Position numbers and translations under genes: made by a program. The notes under the pieces are model-generated. The model made no database searches. It saw only the letters and a program-made list of their open reading frames with translations, and was not told where the DNA came from. A DNA stretch of 64,000 nucleotides, taken from Pseudomonadota bacterium. Its GTDB lineage: Bacteria; Myxococcota_A; Polyangia; Polyangiales; Polyangiaceae. The stretch spans positions 124,001 through 188,000 of the forward strand of contig JAFAER010000012.1 in NCBI GenBank assembly GCA_023423895.1, in the 5' to 3' direction. The number at the start of each line of letters is the position of its first letter. Position 1 is the stretch's first letter. Positions 41,804 to 49,055 of this stretch are shown here, piece after piece.

Positions 41804-42061
41804 ATGACGCCCGCGAAGATTGACGCGGCTCTCGAGACCGATCCGATGCGCGAGGCGCGCGCGAAGATTCACGCGGCGCTCGCCTCGACCGACGCCACGG
41901 CGGCTCTGCGGTCGCTCGCGATCGACCTTGCGCGTCAGGGACTCGGACAGGGAGGCGCCGAAGCGACGTTCGCCGCGGTCGGAGAGGAGCTCGCGAAGGC
42001 CGGCCGCGACGAGGACGCGAAGCTCGTCGTGTACGTGCTCGACATGATCGCCGACTGGTGA
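41804..42061 (+). CDS. Small helical protein, unknown function
   Basis: The product has 85 residues from ATG 41804; the frame is open to 41528 but that stretch reads through the end of the previous gene and is low-complexity. It is mostly alpha-helical, acidic and has no Cys (AKIDAALETDPMREARAKIHAALAS, AVGEELAKAGRDEDAKLVVYVLDMIADW). No family recognised. The 182-bp gap before it and the lack of a clear Shine-Dalgarno leave its status moderate. Confidence 0.55.
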   Translation: MTPAKIDAALETDPMREARAKIHAALASTDATAALRSLAIDLARQGLGQGGAEATFAAVGEELAKAGRDEDAKLVVYVLDMIADW

Positions 42062-42129
42062 GGTGGTGAGGAGGTGAGGCGATCGCGCAGCGCGTTCGTG
42101 CCGGTGCCCCGCCCCGTCCGAGTTCATGC

Positions 42130-42708
42130 GTGGCGTCGCTGGCGCGGGCTCCGGTCCGTTGCCATGCTTGTCAGGTGCCGTACCGGGACCGGAAGAGCAC
42201 GGGGGTGACGCTCTCGGTCGAGATCGTCGACCCCAACGTTCGCGCCTGGGCCATGCGTGCGGCTGCCAGCGCCAGCGCGATGGTGCTTCCGACGACGATG
42301 ATGGGGCTGCTCAGTCCGTTGCTCGCCGGCGGGATCCTCGCCGGCAGCGTCGTGCTCGGTCTTGCCGTGGACAAGGCCGAGCCGTACCTCGCCTCGAGCG
42401 TGTGGATCACGATCGACGAGCGGGCGCGAGCGATCCGCGTCGAGCGCGTCGACCCCGGCACACGGGCGCGGCTCATCGCTTCGGTGCCGATCGAGGCCGA
42501 TGTCCACTTCGTCCTGACCGGAGTGCGCGAAGGTGGCCGCCTGGTCGAGGTGGTGGAGCTCCGGCGAGGCAATGAGCTGCTCGTCGAGGTGCTGCGCCAT
42601 CCGGACGACATCTTCCAGTCGTTCCTCTTCGCACGTGTCGAGGGTGACATCGCTCGCATCAACGCGACGATCCAGCAATGCGTCGCACGCGCGGCCGACC
42701 GCGGGTGA
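42130..42708 (+). CDS. Hypothetical protein with an internal hydrophobic segment
   Basis: The product is 192 residues from GTG 42130. Its N-terminus carries C-x2-C (RCHACQV). Residues 40-75 are hydrophobic (ASASAMVLPTTMMGLLSPLLAGGILAGSVVLGLAV), one or two membrane helices. The rest is a mixed alpha/beta domain ending with Cys (INATIQQCVARA). No family recognised. The start is uncertain because no Shine-Dalgarno is seen. A three-copy 35-bp repeat follows directly. Confidence 0.6.
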   Translation: MASLARAPVRCHACQVPYRDRKSTGVTLSVEIVDPNVRAWAMRAAASASAMVLPTTMMGLLSPLLAGGILAGSVVLGLAVDKAEPYLASSVWITIDERARAIRVERVDPGTRARLIASVPIEADVHFVLTGVREGGRLVEVVELRRGNELLVEVLRHPDDIFQSFLFARVEGDIARINATIQQCVARAADRG

Positions 42709-42730
42709 GCGTGAGTCGCCTGTCGCCCGC

Positions 42731-42835
42731 GGCTCGGGGAAGCGACCAGGCATCTGCACCGGTCGGCTCGGTGGAAGCGACCGGGCTCCTGCACCGGTCG
42801 GCTCGGGGGGAAGCGACCGGGCTTCCGCACCGGTC
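42731..42835. repeat. Three tandem copies of a 34-36-bp unit
   Basis: Units begin at 42731, 42765 and 42800, each reading ggctcggg-ggaagcgacc-ggc-ctgcaccggtc with small changes (34, 35 and 36 bp). They lie just downstream of the 42130 gene and before the 42958 gene. Contiguous copies with no spacers exclude a CRISPR array. This looks like slippage-type tandem duplication. Confidence 0.7.
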
Positions 42836-42957
42836 AGCTCATGTAGAGCCATGTTGCAGGCAAAACAGCGGGATCGTCTGCGCAGAGGCCCGCGCAACGT
42901 GGGTCGGCGGCGGGAGAGGCGAACGAGCCTTGCGTTGCTGCCGCTGCGAGGTAAGAC

Positions 42958-43686
42958 GTGGCCCAGATGGACATCGTGTTCGCGGCGATCGGCGGTCCGG
43001 AAGTCGACAGCGCTGGTCTCTCCGCGGGAATCGAGGCGCTCGGCCGGCGCGCCGAGTTCGAGGAGGTCGCGGGTGCTCCCGACGCGACGTCGTCCGCGTT
43101 CTGCCTCCGGCAGCCCTGGACGGGCGAGCATAGTGCGTGGTGCGATGTGGAGGTCGCGGGTGGCGATGCGCTGACCACCCTCGTCGAGTTGGCGCGCGTG
43201 GTGTCGACTCACCTCGGAAAGCCGGTGCGTGCGGTGGCGAGCGGGGTCGAACGCCAGATCGGCACGACACGCGTGGGCATCGGTTATCGCGCGTACGAGG
43301 TGCTGCCCGACGGGACGAGCCGAACCCTCGAAGTGGCCGAGGCCGAAACGGAATGTCGCTGTCGCGAGGGCGCCGACGATCTTCCGCGCGACGAGCTCGG
43401 CGGGCTCCTGGCCGTCCTCGTCGACGACGAGCCGAAGAGCGGGGCGGGGGCGCGCGCCTCTTCGCCTGGCGACGGCGCTCGGCGCTTCCGTCGGCGGGTC
43501 CCGCTCGAGAACCCCCGGCTCAACCGACTCGCGGCGACGATCCTCGCAGCGAAGTCGGTCTCGGTCTCCGCCGATCCGAGCGGCCGGACCCGCCTGAAGA
43601 TCGACGCGAGCGATGGTGGTACGCAGATCTCGTTCGTGAACGACGAAGAAGCCGCCGCGCTGCGCCGCGTGACGAACCGGCTCTGA
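42958..43686 (+). CDS. Hypothetical cytoplasmic protein
   Basis: The product is 242 residues from GTG 42958. It has no signal peptide or membrane helix. The first 110 residues look alpha/beta with a W-x-G-E-H-S-x-W-C strand. A C-C motif (ECRCREG) sits at 132-138. A disordered Arg/Ala linker (about 155-185) is followed by a small C-terminal domain (NPRLNRLAATILAAKSVSVSADPSG, TQISFVNDEEAAALRRV). I do not recognise a family. The coding bias is consistent with a real gene; no partner is evident. Confidence 0.62.
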   Translation: MAQMDIVFAAIGGPEVDSAGLSAGIEALGRRAEFEEVAGAPDATSSAFCLRQPWTGEHSAWCDVEVAGGDALTTLVELARVVSTHLGKPVRAVASGVERQIGTTRVGIGYRAYEVLPDGTSRTLEVAEAETECRCREGADDLPRDELGGLLAVLVDDEPKSGAGARASSPGDGARRFRRRVPLENPRLNRLAATILAAKSVSVSADPSGRTRLKIDASDGGTQISFVNDEEAAALRRVTNRL

Positions 43687-43718
43687 GGACCGCTCGCCGC
43701 TGTCCTGGGCGGATCCGG

Positions 43719-44732
43719 TCACGCCTCCGCGTCGACGCTGCGCACGGTGTCCTCGATCGACACCTCCGGCTTGTACCCGAGCTCCTCACGCGCGCGCCGG
43801 TCATCGACCATGCAGACGTAGCGGATGTGGTCGAGCTCGGGCGCCGGGAACGTCGTCAGGCGGAACGCCCACAGGCGCTTCAAGACGGCCTTGCCGAGCG
43901 AGTAGGGAACCGGGAGGCTCGGCCGCGCGAGCAGCTTGATGGCGTGTGAGAGGGGAAGGGGGTCCGGGCCGGCGATGTTGTAGATGCCTCGCCGCCCGGG
44001 CGCGAGCGCGCAGCGGAGCGCGCGAACGACGTCGTTCTCGTTGATCACCTGGATCATCGGATCGAAGCCGAGGAGCGTCGGGATCGTCGGCAGTCGGAGG
44101 AAGTTCGACGCGGCGTTGTGGACGCTCCCGAGGATGTGCACGGGGCGCAGGATGACGGTCTCGGTGCCTGGATGTTTCCAGAAGAAGCCCTGCGCGAGCA
44201 TGTCGACCTCGATGAGGTCGCGGATCTCGCCGAAGCGGGCGCCGCCGAGTAGCGGAGCGTCCTCGGTGAGGAACTGCGCGTTCGACGGCTGCGGGCCGTA
44301 GACGTTCGAGCTCGAGAGGACGACGAGCTTCGGGACGTCGAACTGCGCGACGTACTCGAGGAGCTTCTGGAAGCCCGCCACGTTCCACGAGTGATGCTCT
44401 GCCTGTGACGCCCGCGGATCGTGCATGACGCCGAGGTGGACGACCGCCTCGATCGGCTCCGCGCGGAAGATGTCCTTCAGCTTCTTGCGGCGGATGTCGA
44501 CCTGCTCGTGTCGGACGTCCTTCGGCTTGTCCGGGAAAGGACGGCGGTCGACGCCGACGACCGCACGCTCGCGATGGAGCAGGCGCACGACGCGCTTCCC
44601 AAGGCGACCGCACGCGCCGGTAACGAGCACCGTGCCTTGACCGCGCGGCAGCGGCGCGGGGCGCTGTGAGCCAGGCGGCGGGTCGGAGCGCGGGCGTCCG
44701 TTCGTGGTCATCATCAGCGAGTCGGCCCCCAT
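43719..44732 (-). CDS. Extended SDR (epimerase-like) protein with altered active site
   Basis: The product has 337 residues and a disordered first 30. The Rossmann start is VTGACGRLGKRV (38-49). Then come GVDRRPFPDKP, AVVHLGVMHDPR and VVLSSSNVYGP, all typical of NAD-dependent epimerases/dehydratases. The catalytic Tyr-x3-Lys appears replaced by Phe167-x3-Arg171 (GARFGEIRDLIE), so normal SDR chemistry is doubtful. The C-terminal ILRPVHILG, NENDVVRAL and YNIAGPDPLPLSHAIKLL retain substrate-domain patterns. Its start is 6 bp after the stop of the acyltransferase gene, so the two are co-transcribed. Confidence 0.83.
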   Translation of the reverse strand: MGADSLMMTTNGRPRSDPPPGSQRPAPLPRGQGTVLVTGACGRLGKRVVRLLHRERAVVGVDRRPFPDKPKDVRHEQVDIRRKKLKDIFRAEPIEAVVHLGVMHDPRASQAEHHSWNVAGFQKLLEYVAQFDVPKLVVLSSSNVYGPQPSNAQFLTEDAPLLGGARFGEIRDLIEVDMLAQGFFWKHPGTETVILRPVHILGSVHNAASNFLRLPTIPTLLGFDPMIQVINENDVVRALRCALAPGRRGIYNIAGPDPLPLSHAIKLLARPSLPVPYSLGKAVLKRLWAFRLTTFPAPELDHIRYVCMVDDRRAREELGYKPEVSIEDTVRSVDAEA

Positions 44733-44738
44733 CCGTAC

Positions 44739-45707
44739 TCAGAAGAACACGCTCTTCCGCGTCTTGATCCCGCGGTTCAGCATCGACTGGATCGTCGCCT
44801 TCACGAGGAAGACCTTCTCCTCGATGACGGCGTCGTCATCGTCGGGATCGCCGCCGAAGCGCATGGGCTCGCCGAAGTAGATCCGATACTTCGTCGGCAG
44901 CGGCAGGGCCCCGAACGGCAGCAGGAGCTGAGGAAGGATCGGGACGTTCGGCGCGCGGAGCAGCTTCGCGAGCGACTCGAAGTTCCCGACCGAGATGTAC
45001 TGCTCTTCGCCGCCGACGACCGCGACGGGGACGATGGGGGTCCGCGTCTCGATCGCGAGCCGCATGAATCCGAGGCCGAAGTCGGCGAGCTGGTATCGCT
45101 TCGAGAAGGGCTTCGATATGCCGCGGACGCCCTCGGGGAAGACGAGCAGGGCCTCCTCGCTCGTCAGCAGGTGTTTGGCGTTCTCGGGGACGCCGACGAC
45201 CTGACCGACGCGCGAGAACAGGAGCGAGACGAAAGGCAACGTCTGGGTCCACTTCTCGACCATCGCTCGCATGAAGCGCGGCGGCTCGACGTCCATGAAC
45301 AGCGAGGCGCCGATGAGGGCGGCGTCCATGGGGATCTGGCCGGAGTGGTTCGCGATCAAGAGCACGCGTGTGCTCGGGATGTTCTCGGCTCCGTGGACCT
45401 CACTCCGGAAGTAGTGCCGGTGGAGCAGCGCGACGGACGCGAGGGCGTATTTCGTCCATTGCGGATCCAGGCCGAACGGGTCGACGCCCGTCGCGGTGAG
45501 GTTCAGCGGGACGCGAGCGAGGCGGTCGTTGAACTCCTCGCCGAGCTTCGATGTCATCCATTCGTCGACGCTCGAGGTCGCCGAGTCGATCAGGCGTCGC
45601 GCGAGCGGGGCCACCGACCGCAGTCGGCCGCCGATACGAGCGAGCGAACGCGAGGTCTCCACCCGGTGAGCTATCGCCGGGGCTCGTCGTCCGGTCAAGA
45701 GGGACAC
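44739..45707 (-). CDS. Lysophospholipid acyltransferase-family protein
   Basis: The product is about 322 residues from GTG 45707. The LPLAT motif NHSGQIPMD gives the catalytic His and Asp. Further blocks are FVSLLFSRVGQVVGVPENA, LVFPEGVRGISKPF (the FPEG motif) and TPIVPVAVVGGEEQYISVG. This fits the MGAT-like group of glycerolipid acyltransferases. The frame runs on to 45956 but that portion overlaps the divergent LD-carboxypeptidase gene and is low-complexity; GTG 45662 is another possible start. It precedes the epimerase-like gene in one transcript. Confidence 0.83.
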   Translation of the reverse strand: MSLLTGRRAPAIAHRVETSRSLARIGGRLRSVAPLARRLIDSATSSVDEWMTSKLGEEFNDRLARVPLNLTATGVDPFGLDPQWTKYALASVALLHRHYFRSEVHGAENIPSTRVLLIANHSGQIPMDAALIGASLFMDVEPPRFMRAMVEKWTQTLPFVSLLFSRVGQVVGVPENAKHLLTSEEALLVFPEGVRGISKPFSKRYQLADFGLGFMRLAIETRTPIVPVAVVGGEEQYISVGNFESLAKLLRAPNVPILPQLLLPFGALPLPTKYRIYFGEPMRFGGDPDDDDAVIEEKVFLVKATIQSMLNRGIKTRKSVFF

Positions 45708-45843
45708 TCGAGCGCTCAGGCCCGTCGAAAGAGACGGCGTCGTCCCTGGCGAGAGCGGCGGTCGGGTGAGGACGAGGTGACGCAGGTGGAGCCCTCGTGG
45801 AGGCACGCAGTGCGATCCCCGGGACGGTGGTAGGCTCCCGGCG

Positions 45844-46725
45844 TTGGCGTTCGACGTTCGATCATCGGTTGGGAGAGGCTCGGTCGTGGCCGTCGTGGCG
45901 CCGGCGAGCGCCTTCGATCGAGGCGAGCTCTTCCGCGGGCTTGCGTGGCTCTCCACGCGCTATCGGCTTCGCATCGATCAGAGGGTCCTCGCGCGTTCGG
46001 GCTTTCTTGCCGGCTCGGACGAGAGCCGCGCGGACGTGCTCGCTCGCGCGATGCTCGATCCCGAGGTCGACGCGATCCTCTGTGCTCGGGGCGGCTACGG
46101 ATCGATGCGCATCCTCGATGCGCTTCCCTGGCATCGGTTCGCCGAACGTCCAAAGCCCATCGTCGGCTTCAGCGATGTCACGGCGCTGCACCTTGCGGCC
46201 AACGCCCGAGGCATCACGACCGTGCACGGCCCCAACGTGACGGGCCTCGGGCGTTCGATCACGGCCGCCGAACGCGCTTCGTTGATCGCGGCGCTCGAAG
46301 GTGATGTCCCCGCGCCGTGGACAGGGCTCGTGCAGCTCGTTCCCGGAGACGCGCGCGGCGTCGCGCTCGGAGGGAACCTCGCGCTCGTGCAGGCCATGGC
46401 AGCGGCGAATCGCTTCCGTGTCCCGGACGGCGCGATCCTCTTTCTCGAGGACGTGACGGAGCGCCCCTACCGGATCGATCGAATGTTGACGTCGCTCGTG
46501 CTCGGCGGGCACCTGGCTCGCGCTGGCGCGCTCGTGTTCGGGGGCTTCACGCAATGCGATCCCGGCCCGGACGGCGTCACCGTCGAGGACGTGCTCCGTG
46601 AGCGCACGCGGGCGCTCGGGATCCCGGTCGTGGTCGGTGCGCCGTTCGGACATGGCGCGCCCAACGTTTCGTTCCGTCTCGGCCGTGAAGCCGTGCTCCG
46701 CGACGCCTCGATCGCGTGGACGTAG
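45844..46725 (+). CDS. ldcA: LD-carboxypeptidase (S66 family)
   Basis: LdcA removes the terminal D-Ala from tetrapeptides during murein recycling. The 293-residue product starts with TTG and has the S66 triad: Ser110 (VGFSDVTALH), Glu202 (FLEDVTERPYRID) and His270 (FGHGAPNVSF). ARGGYGSMRILDAL and GGNLALVQAM are typical. There is no signal peptide, so it is cytoplasmic. It is divergent from the acyltransferase gene, with 136 bp between the two chosen starts. A related resistance protein (MccF) shares the fold, but sequence blocks and length suit LdcA better. Confidence 0.9.
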   Translation: MAFDVRSSVGRGSVVAVVAPASAFDRGELFRGLAWLSTRYRLRIDQRVLARSGFLAGSDESRADVLARAMLDPEVDAILCARGGYGSMRILDALPWHRFAERPKPIVGFSDVTALHLAANARGITTVHGPNVTGLGRSITAAERASLIAALEGDVPAPWTGLVQLVPGDARGVALGGNLALVQAMAAANRFRVPDGAILFLEDVTERPYRIDRMLTSLVLGGHLARAGALVFGGFTQCDPGPDGVTVEDVLRERTRALGIPVVVGAPFGHGAPNVSFRLGREAVLRDASIAWT

Positions 46726-46974
46726 GCTGCATCCGAACGAAGGGCGTGTGGGGGCGAGGCCGATGGCGTCGCCGTGACCGTGGCTTCGCGGTTCGGTGTG
46801 AAGCGTTCGCGACGGTGTGAGGTCGGTCGCGGAGCGGAGCCGCGATCACCTCGTGAATTTGCGGGGCCTCCACGGTCGTGCTCTCGGCATGGTCGCTGCA
46901 CTATCCCGATCGAGCTCGGACGCGCCCCGGCGGCGTAGGAGAGCTCGATCCATCGTCGGGGAGGTGATCGTCGA

Positions 46975-48438
46975 ATGTTCCGTGCTCGCTCGTTGGTCGT
47001 GCTCGCCGTCCTTTCTGGCGCCGCTGCGCTCGCATGTGGCTCTCACGTCGTCGACGGCACGGGTGACGGAGGGGATGAGACGGCCAACGGAGCAAACGGC
47101 ACGAGCGGTACGGGCGGCACGAGCGGCAGCTACGAGGACCCGGGCCATGACGGCGTCGGGCGGCCACCGCCGGTCATCGCGAGCGTCTCACCGCTCGCGG
47201 GCGACTACGGGACCGAGGTCACGGTCACGGGTGACAACTTCGACGACGCGACGACGCGCCTGGTGCTGAGCGGAGGTGCCGAGCCGCTCAGCTACGCGAT
47301 GCCCGCGCAGGGCACACCCAGCAAACCGTCGAACGTGATCACGAAGTGGACGAAGACCGAGATCACGTTTCGGTATCCGTTCCCCGCCGAGGGCGTCATT
47401 CGCGTCACGTCGAATGCGGGACAGGCCGAAGGGGCAGCGTTCGTCCCGAGCTGGACGCCGGGGACGCCGGTCTCCGGCGCGTTCGACCGACAGCCGTTGC
47501 TCGCGGTCGTTTCACCTGCCGTCGGAACGACCGTCGCGGCTTTCGACGGCGTCACCGGTCCGCTCGTGGTGATCGGCAAGCCGGACGGCTCGATCGAAAC
47601 GAGGCCGTTCCAGCGTGGCTCGTCGTCGCTCCTGACGATGAGCCTGCACGTCACGCCTTCGGGGACCGTCGACGGTTTCTTCTCGAGCGGAGGAGCTCTC
47701 TGGAGGCTCACGGACGCAACGGGCGTGGCGACGACGTCGTCGACGGGCGTCACGGCGGCGTTCGCGGCAGGTGGTCACGACGCGAACGGACCGTACGCGT
47801 GGATCAAGAACGGAACGACGGTGCAGCGCGTGCGGGCGCCGAGCTGGACGGTCGAGCAAACCGTGACCGACCCGACGCCCGTGAACGCGCCTGGACAGTC
47901 GATCGCCGTTTCGCCGGACAACGCGCTCTTCGTCGGTTGGGGGGTGAACGACACGGGGAGCTTCCCGCTCTACGACCACACTGCGAAGGCGGTCACGCGC
48001 CGCCTTCGTCCGGGGCAGAGCACATTCGACGCCGTGCGCACGGTCGGCAGCGGCGCGGACGACAAGATGCTCTGGACTCGCTTCCGGCCCGGCCCCGACG
48101 GTCGCGTCGCGTCGTATTTCTGTGCCAGTGACACGGGGTACTTCGCGTCGGAGACGATCGACTGCAGAGAGGGCTATGTCGGCAATGGAGCGTCGGTGCC
48201 GAGCGCGGCGGTCGCGTCGGAGTACGTCGTGGGTTACGACGCGAGGACCGCGTTCGCGGCGCTGTGCGATGTGGCGGCGGCCACGGTGAGGCTCGGGCCC
48301 GAGGGACAAAGCGCCCAGCAGGCGCCGACGATCTTCCCGTGCCCATCTGCGATCGTCGCGGTATCGGTCGATCCCAGCGGCGCGGGCCACATGCTGGTGC
48401 GCCAGGGCACCTACCTCTACGCGCCGCGGAAACGCTGA
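46975..48438 (+). CDS. IPT/TIG-domain lipoprotein
   Basis: The product is 487 residues with a lipobox ALAC. A Gly/Thr/Asp-rich linker (25-65) is followed by an IPT/TIG immunoglobulin-like domain (67-155; PVIASVSPLAGDYGTEVTVTG, ITFRYPFPAEGVIRVTSNAGQAEG). The remaining 330 residues are beta-rich with repeated strand patterns (TVAAFDGVTGPLVVIG, GGALWRLTDATGVAT) like a propeller. Six Cys lie near the C-terminal end. Such proteins sit on the cell surface; the role is unknown. A run upstream (46726-46974, 249 bp) contains no visible gene. Confidence 0.83.
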   Translation: MFRARSLVVLAVLSGAAALACGSHVVDGTGDGGDETANGANGTSGTGGTSGSYEDPGHDGVGRPPPVIASVSPLAGDYGTEVTVTGDNFDDATTRLVLSGGAEPLSYAMPAQGTPSKPSNVITKWTKTEITFRYPFPAEGVIRVTSNAGQAEGAAFVPSWTPGTPVSGAFDRQPLLAVVSPAVGTTVAAFDGVTGPLVVIGKPDGSIETRPFQRGSSSLLTMSLHVTPSGTVDGFFSSGGALWRLTDATGVATTSSTGVTAAFAAGGHDANGPYAWIKNGTTVQRVRAPSWTVEQTVTDPTPVNAPGQSIAVSPDNALFVGWGVNDTGSFPLYDHTAKAVTRRLRPGQSTFDAVRTVGSGADDKMLWTRFRPGPDGRVASYFCASDTGYFASETIDCREGYVGNGASVPSAAVASEYVVGYDARTAFAALCDVAAATVRLGPEGQSAQQAPTIFPCPSAIVAVSVDPSGAGHMLVRQGTYLYAPRKR

Positions 48439-48455
48439 GCGCCGTCGTTCGGGAG

Positions 48456-48623
48456 TCATCGTGGGGGAGGGCGAGGCCCACCCTGATCGCGATCGCGCGC
48501 GATGATGATCCCGATCACGCGCTCTCCTTGCGAGTTGATCTTGTCGAGCACGCGGGCGCGCACGCCCTTCTTCTCGAGGAGGTCTCGGATGGCGAGCTTG
48601 AGCTGACTGATGAGGAGGTCCAC
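48456..48623 (-). CDS. Small protein of 55 residues, unknown function
   Basis: The minus strand has an open frame from GTG 48623 to TGA 48456. The product begins MDLLISQLKLAIRDLLEKK, followed by GVRARVLDKINSQGERVIG and a strand IIIARD, then a Pro/Arg tail. The sequence looks like a compact two-helix, one-strand fold rather than random translation: it lacks the Arg/Ser excess of shadow frames here. No other gene covers the stretch. No family recognised. It converges on the TIG lipoprotein gene. Confidence 0.45.
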   Translation of the reverse strand: MDLLISQLKLAIRDLLEKKGVRARVLDKINSQGERVIGIIIARDRDQGGPRPPPR

Positions 48624-48803
48624 GCCCGTTCGATATGACTGATCGCATGCTCAGTGTCAACGAGCGCGCCCGGCAGAGCCAGAGCACGCAGCCCGCGCAG
48701 CACCACCGCAGCGGCAAGCCCGCGCAGCTGCAAGCGGCGTCGCGCGAGCAGCGTCGAGTCGAGCCGCTGTCCCGCTCCCGCGAAGCGCGCGCAGCCGGAG
48801 AGG

Positions 48804-49047
48804 GAGCGAGCGAGCAACCCTCGAGGTCCGTCGCGTCGAGCCCCCCTCCCGCTCCCGCGAAGCGGATGCGCGGGGGTTTATCCCCCGCGGAGCGGGCGGG
48901 GTATGGGGCAGCGCCCCATCAAGGTGAGCGAGCGAGCAACCCTCGAGGTCCGTCGCGTCGAGCCCCCCTCCCGCTCCCGCGAAGCGGATGCGCGGGGGTT
49001 TATCCCCCGCGGAGCGGGCGGGGTTTGGGGCAGAGCCCCATCCTGAT
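48804..49047. repeat. Two direct 122-bp repeats with hairpins
   Basis: Copy 1 spans 48804-48925 and copy 2 spans 48926 to about 49047. They are nearly identical, with a handful of changes at the distal end (GGGGTATGGGGCAGCGCCCC against GGGGTTTGGGGCAGAGCCCC). Each holds a GGGGGTTTATCCCCC hairpin and a GGGGC-AGAG-CCCC hairpin. A partial third copy appears upstream near 48763-48803. The 432-bp stretch 48624-49055 otherwise holds no gene. The second copy ends just beyond the stop of the giant TPR gene, so the hairpins may end that transcript (minus strand). Confidence 0.75.
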
Positions 49048-49055
49048 CAGCCCCA

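Noticed and set aside
42731..42835. CRISPR-like array
   Set aside because: Units are contiguous and have no variable spacers; this is a simple tandem duplication.
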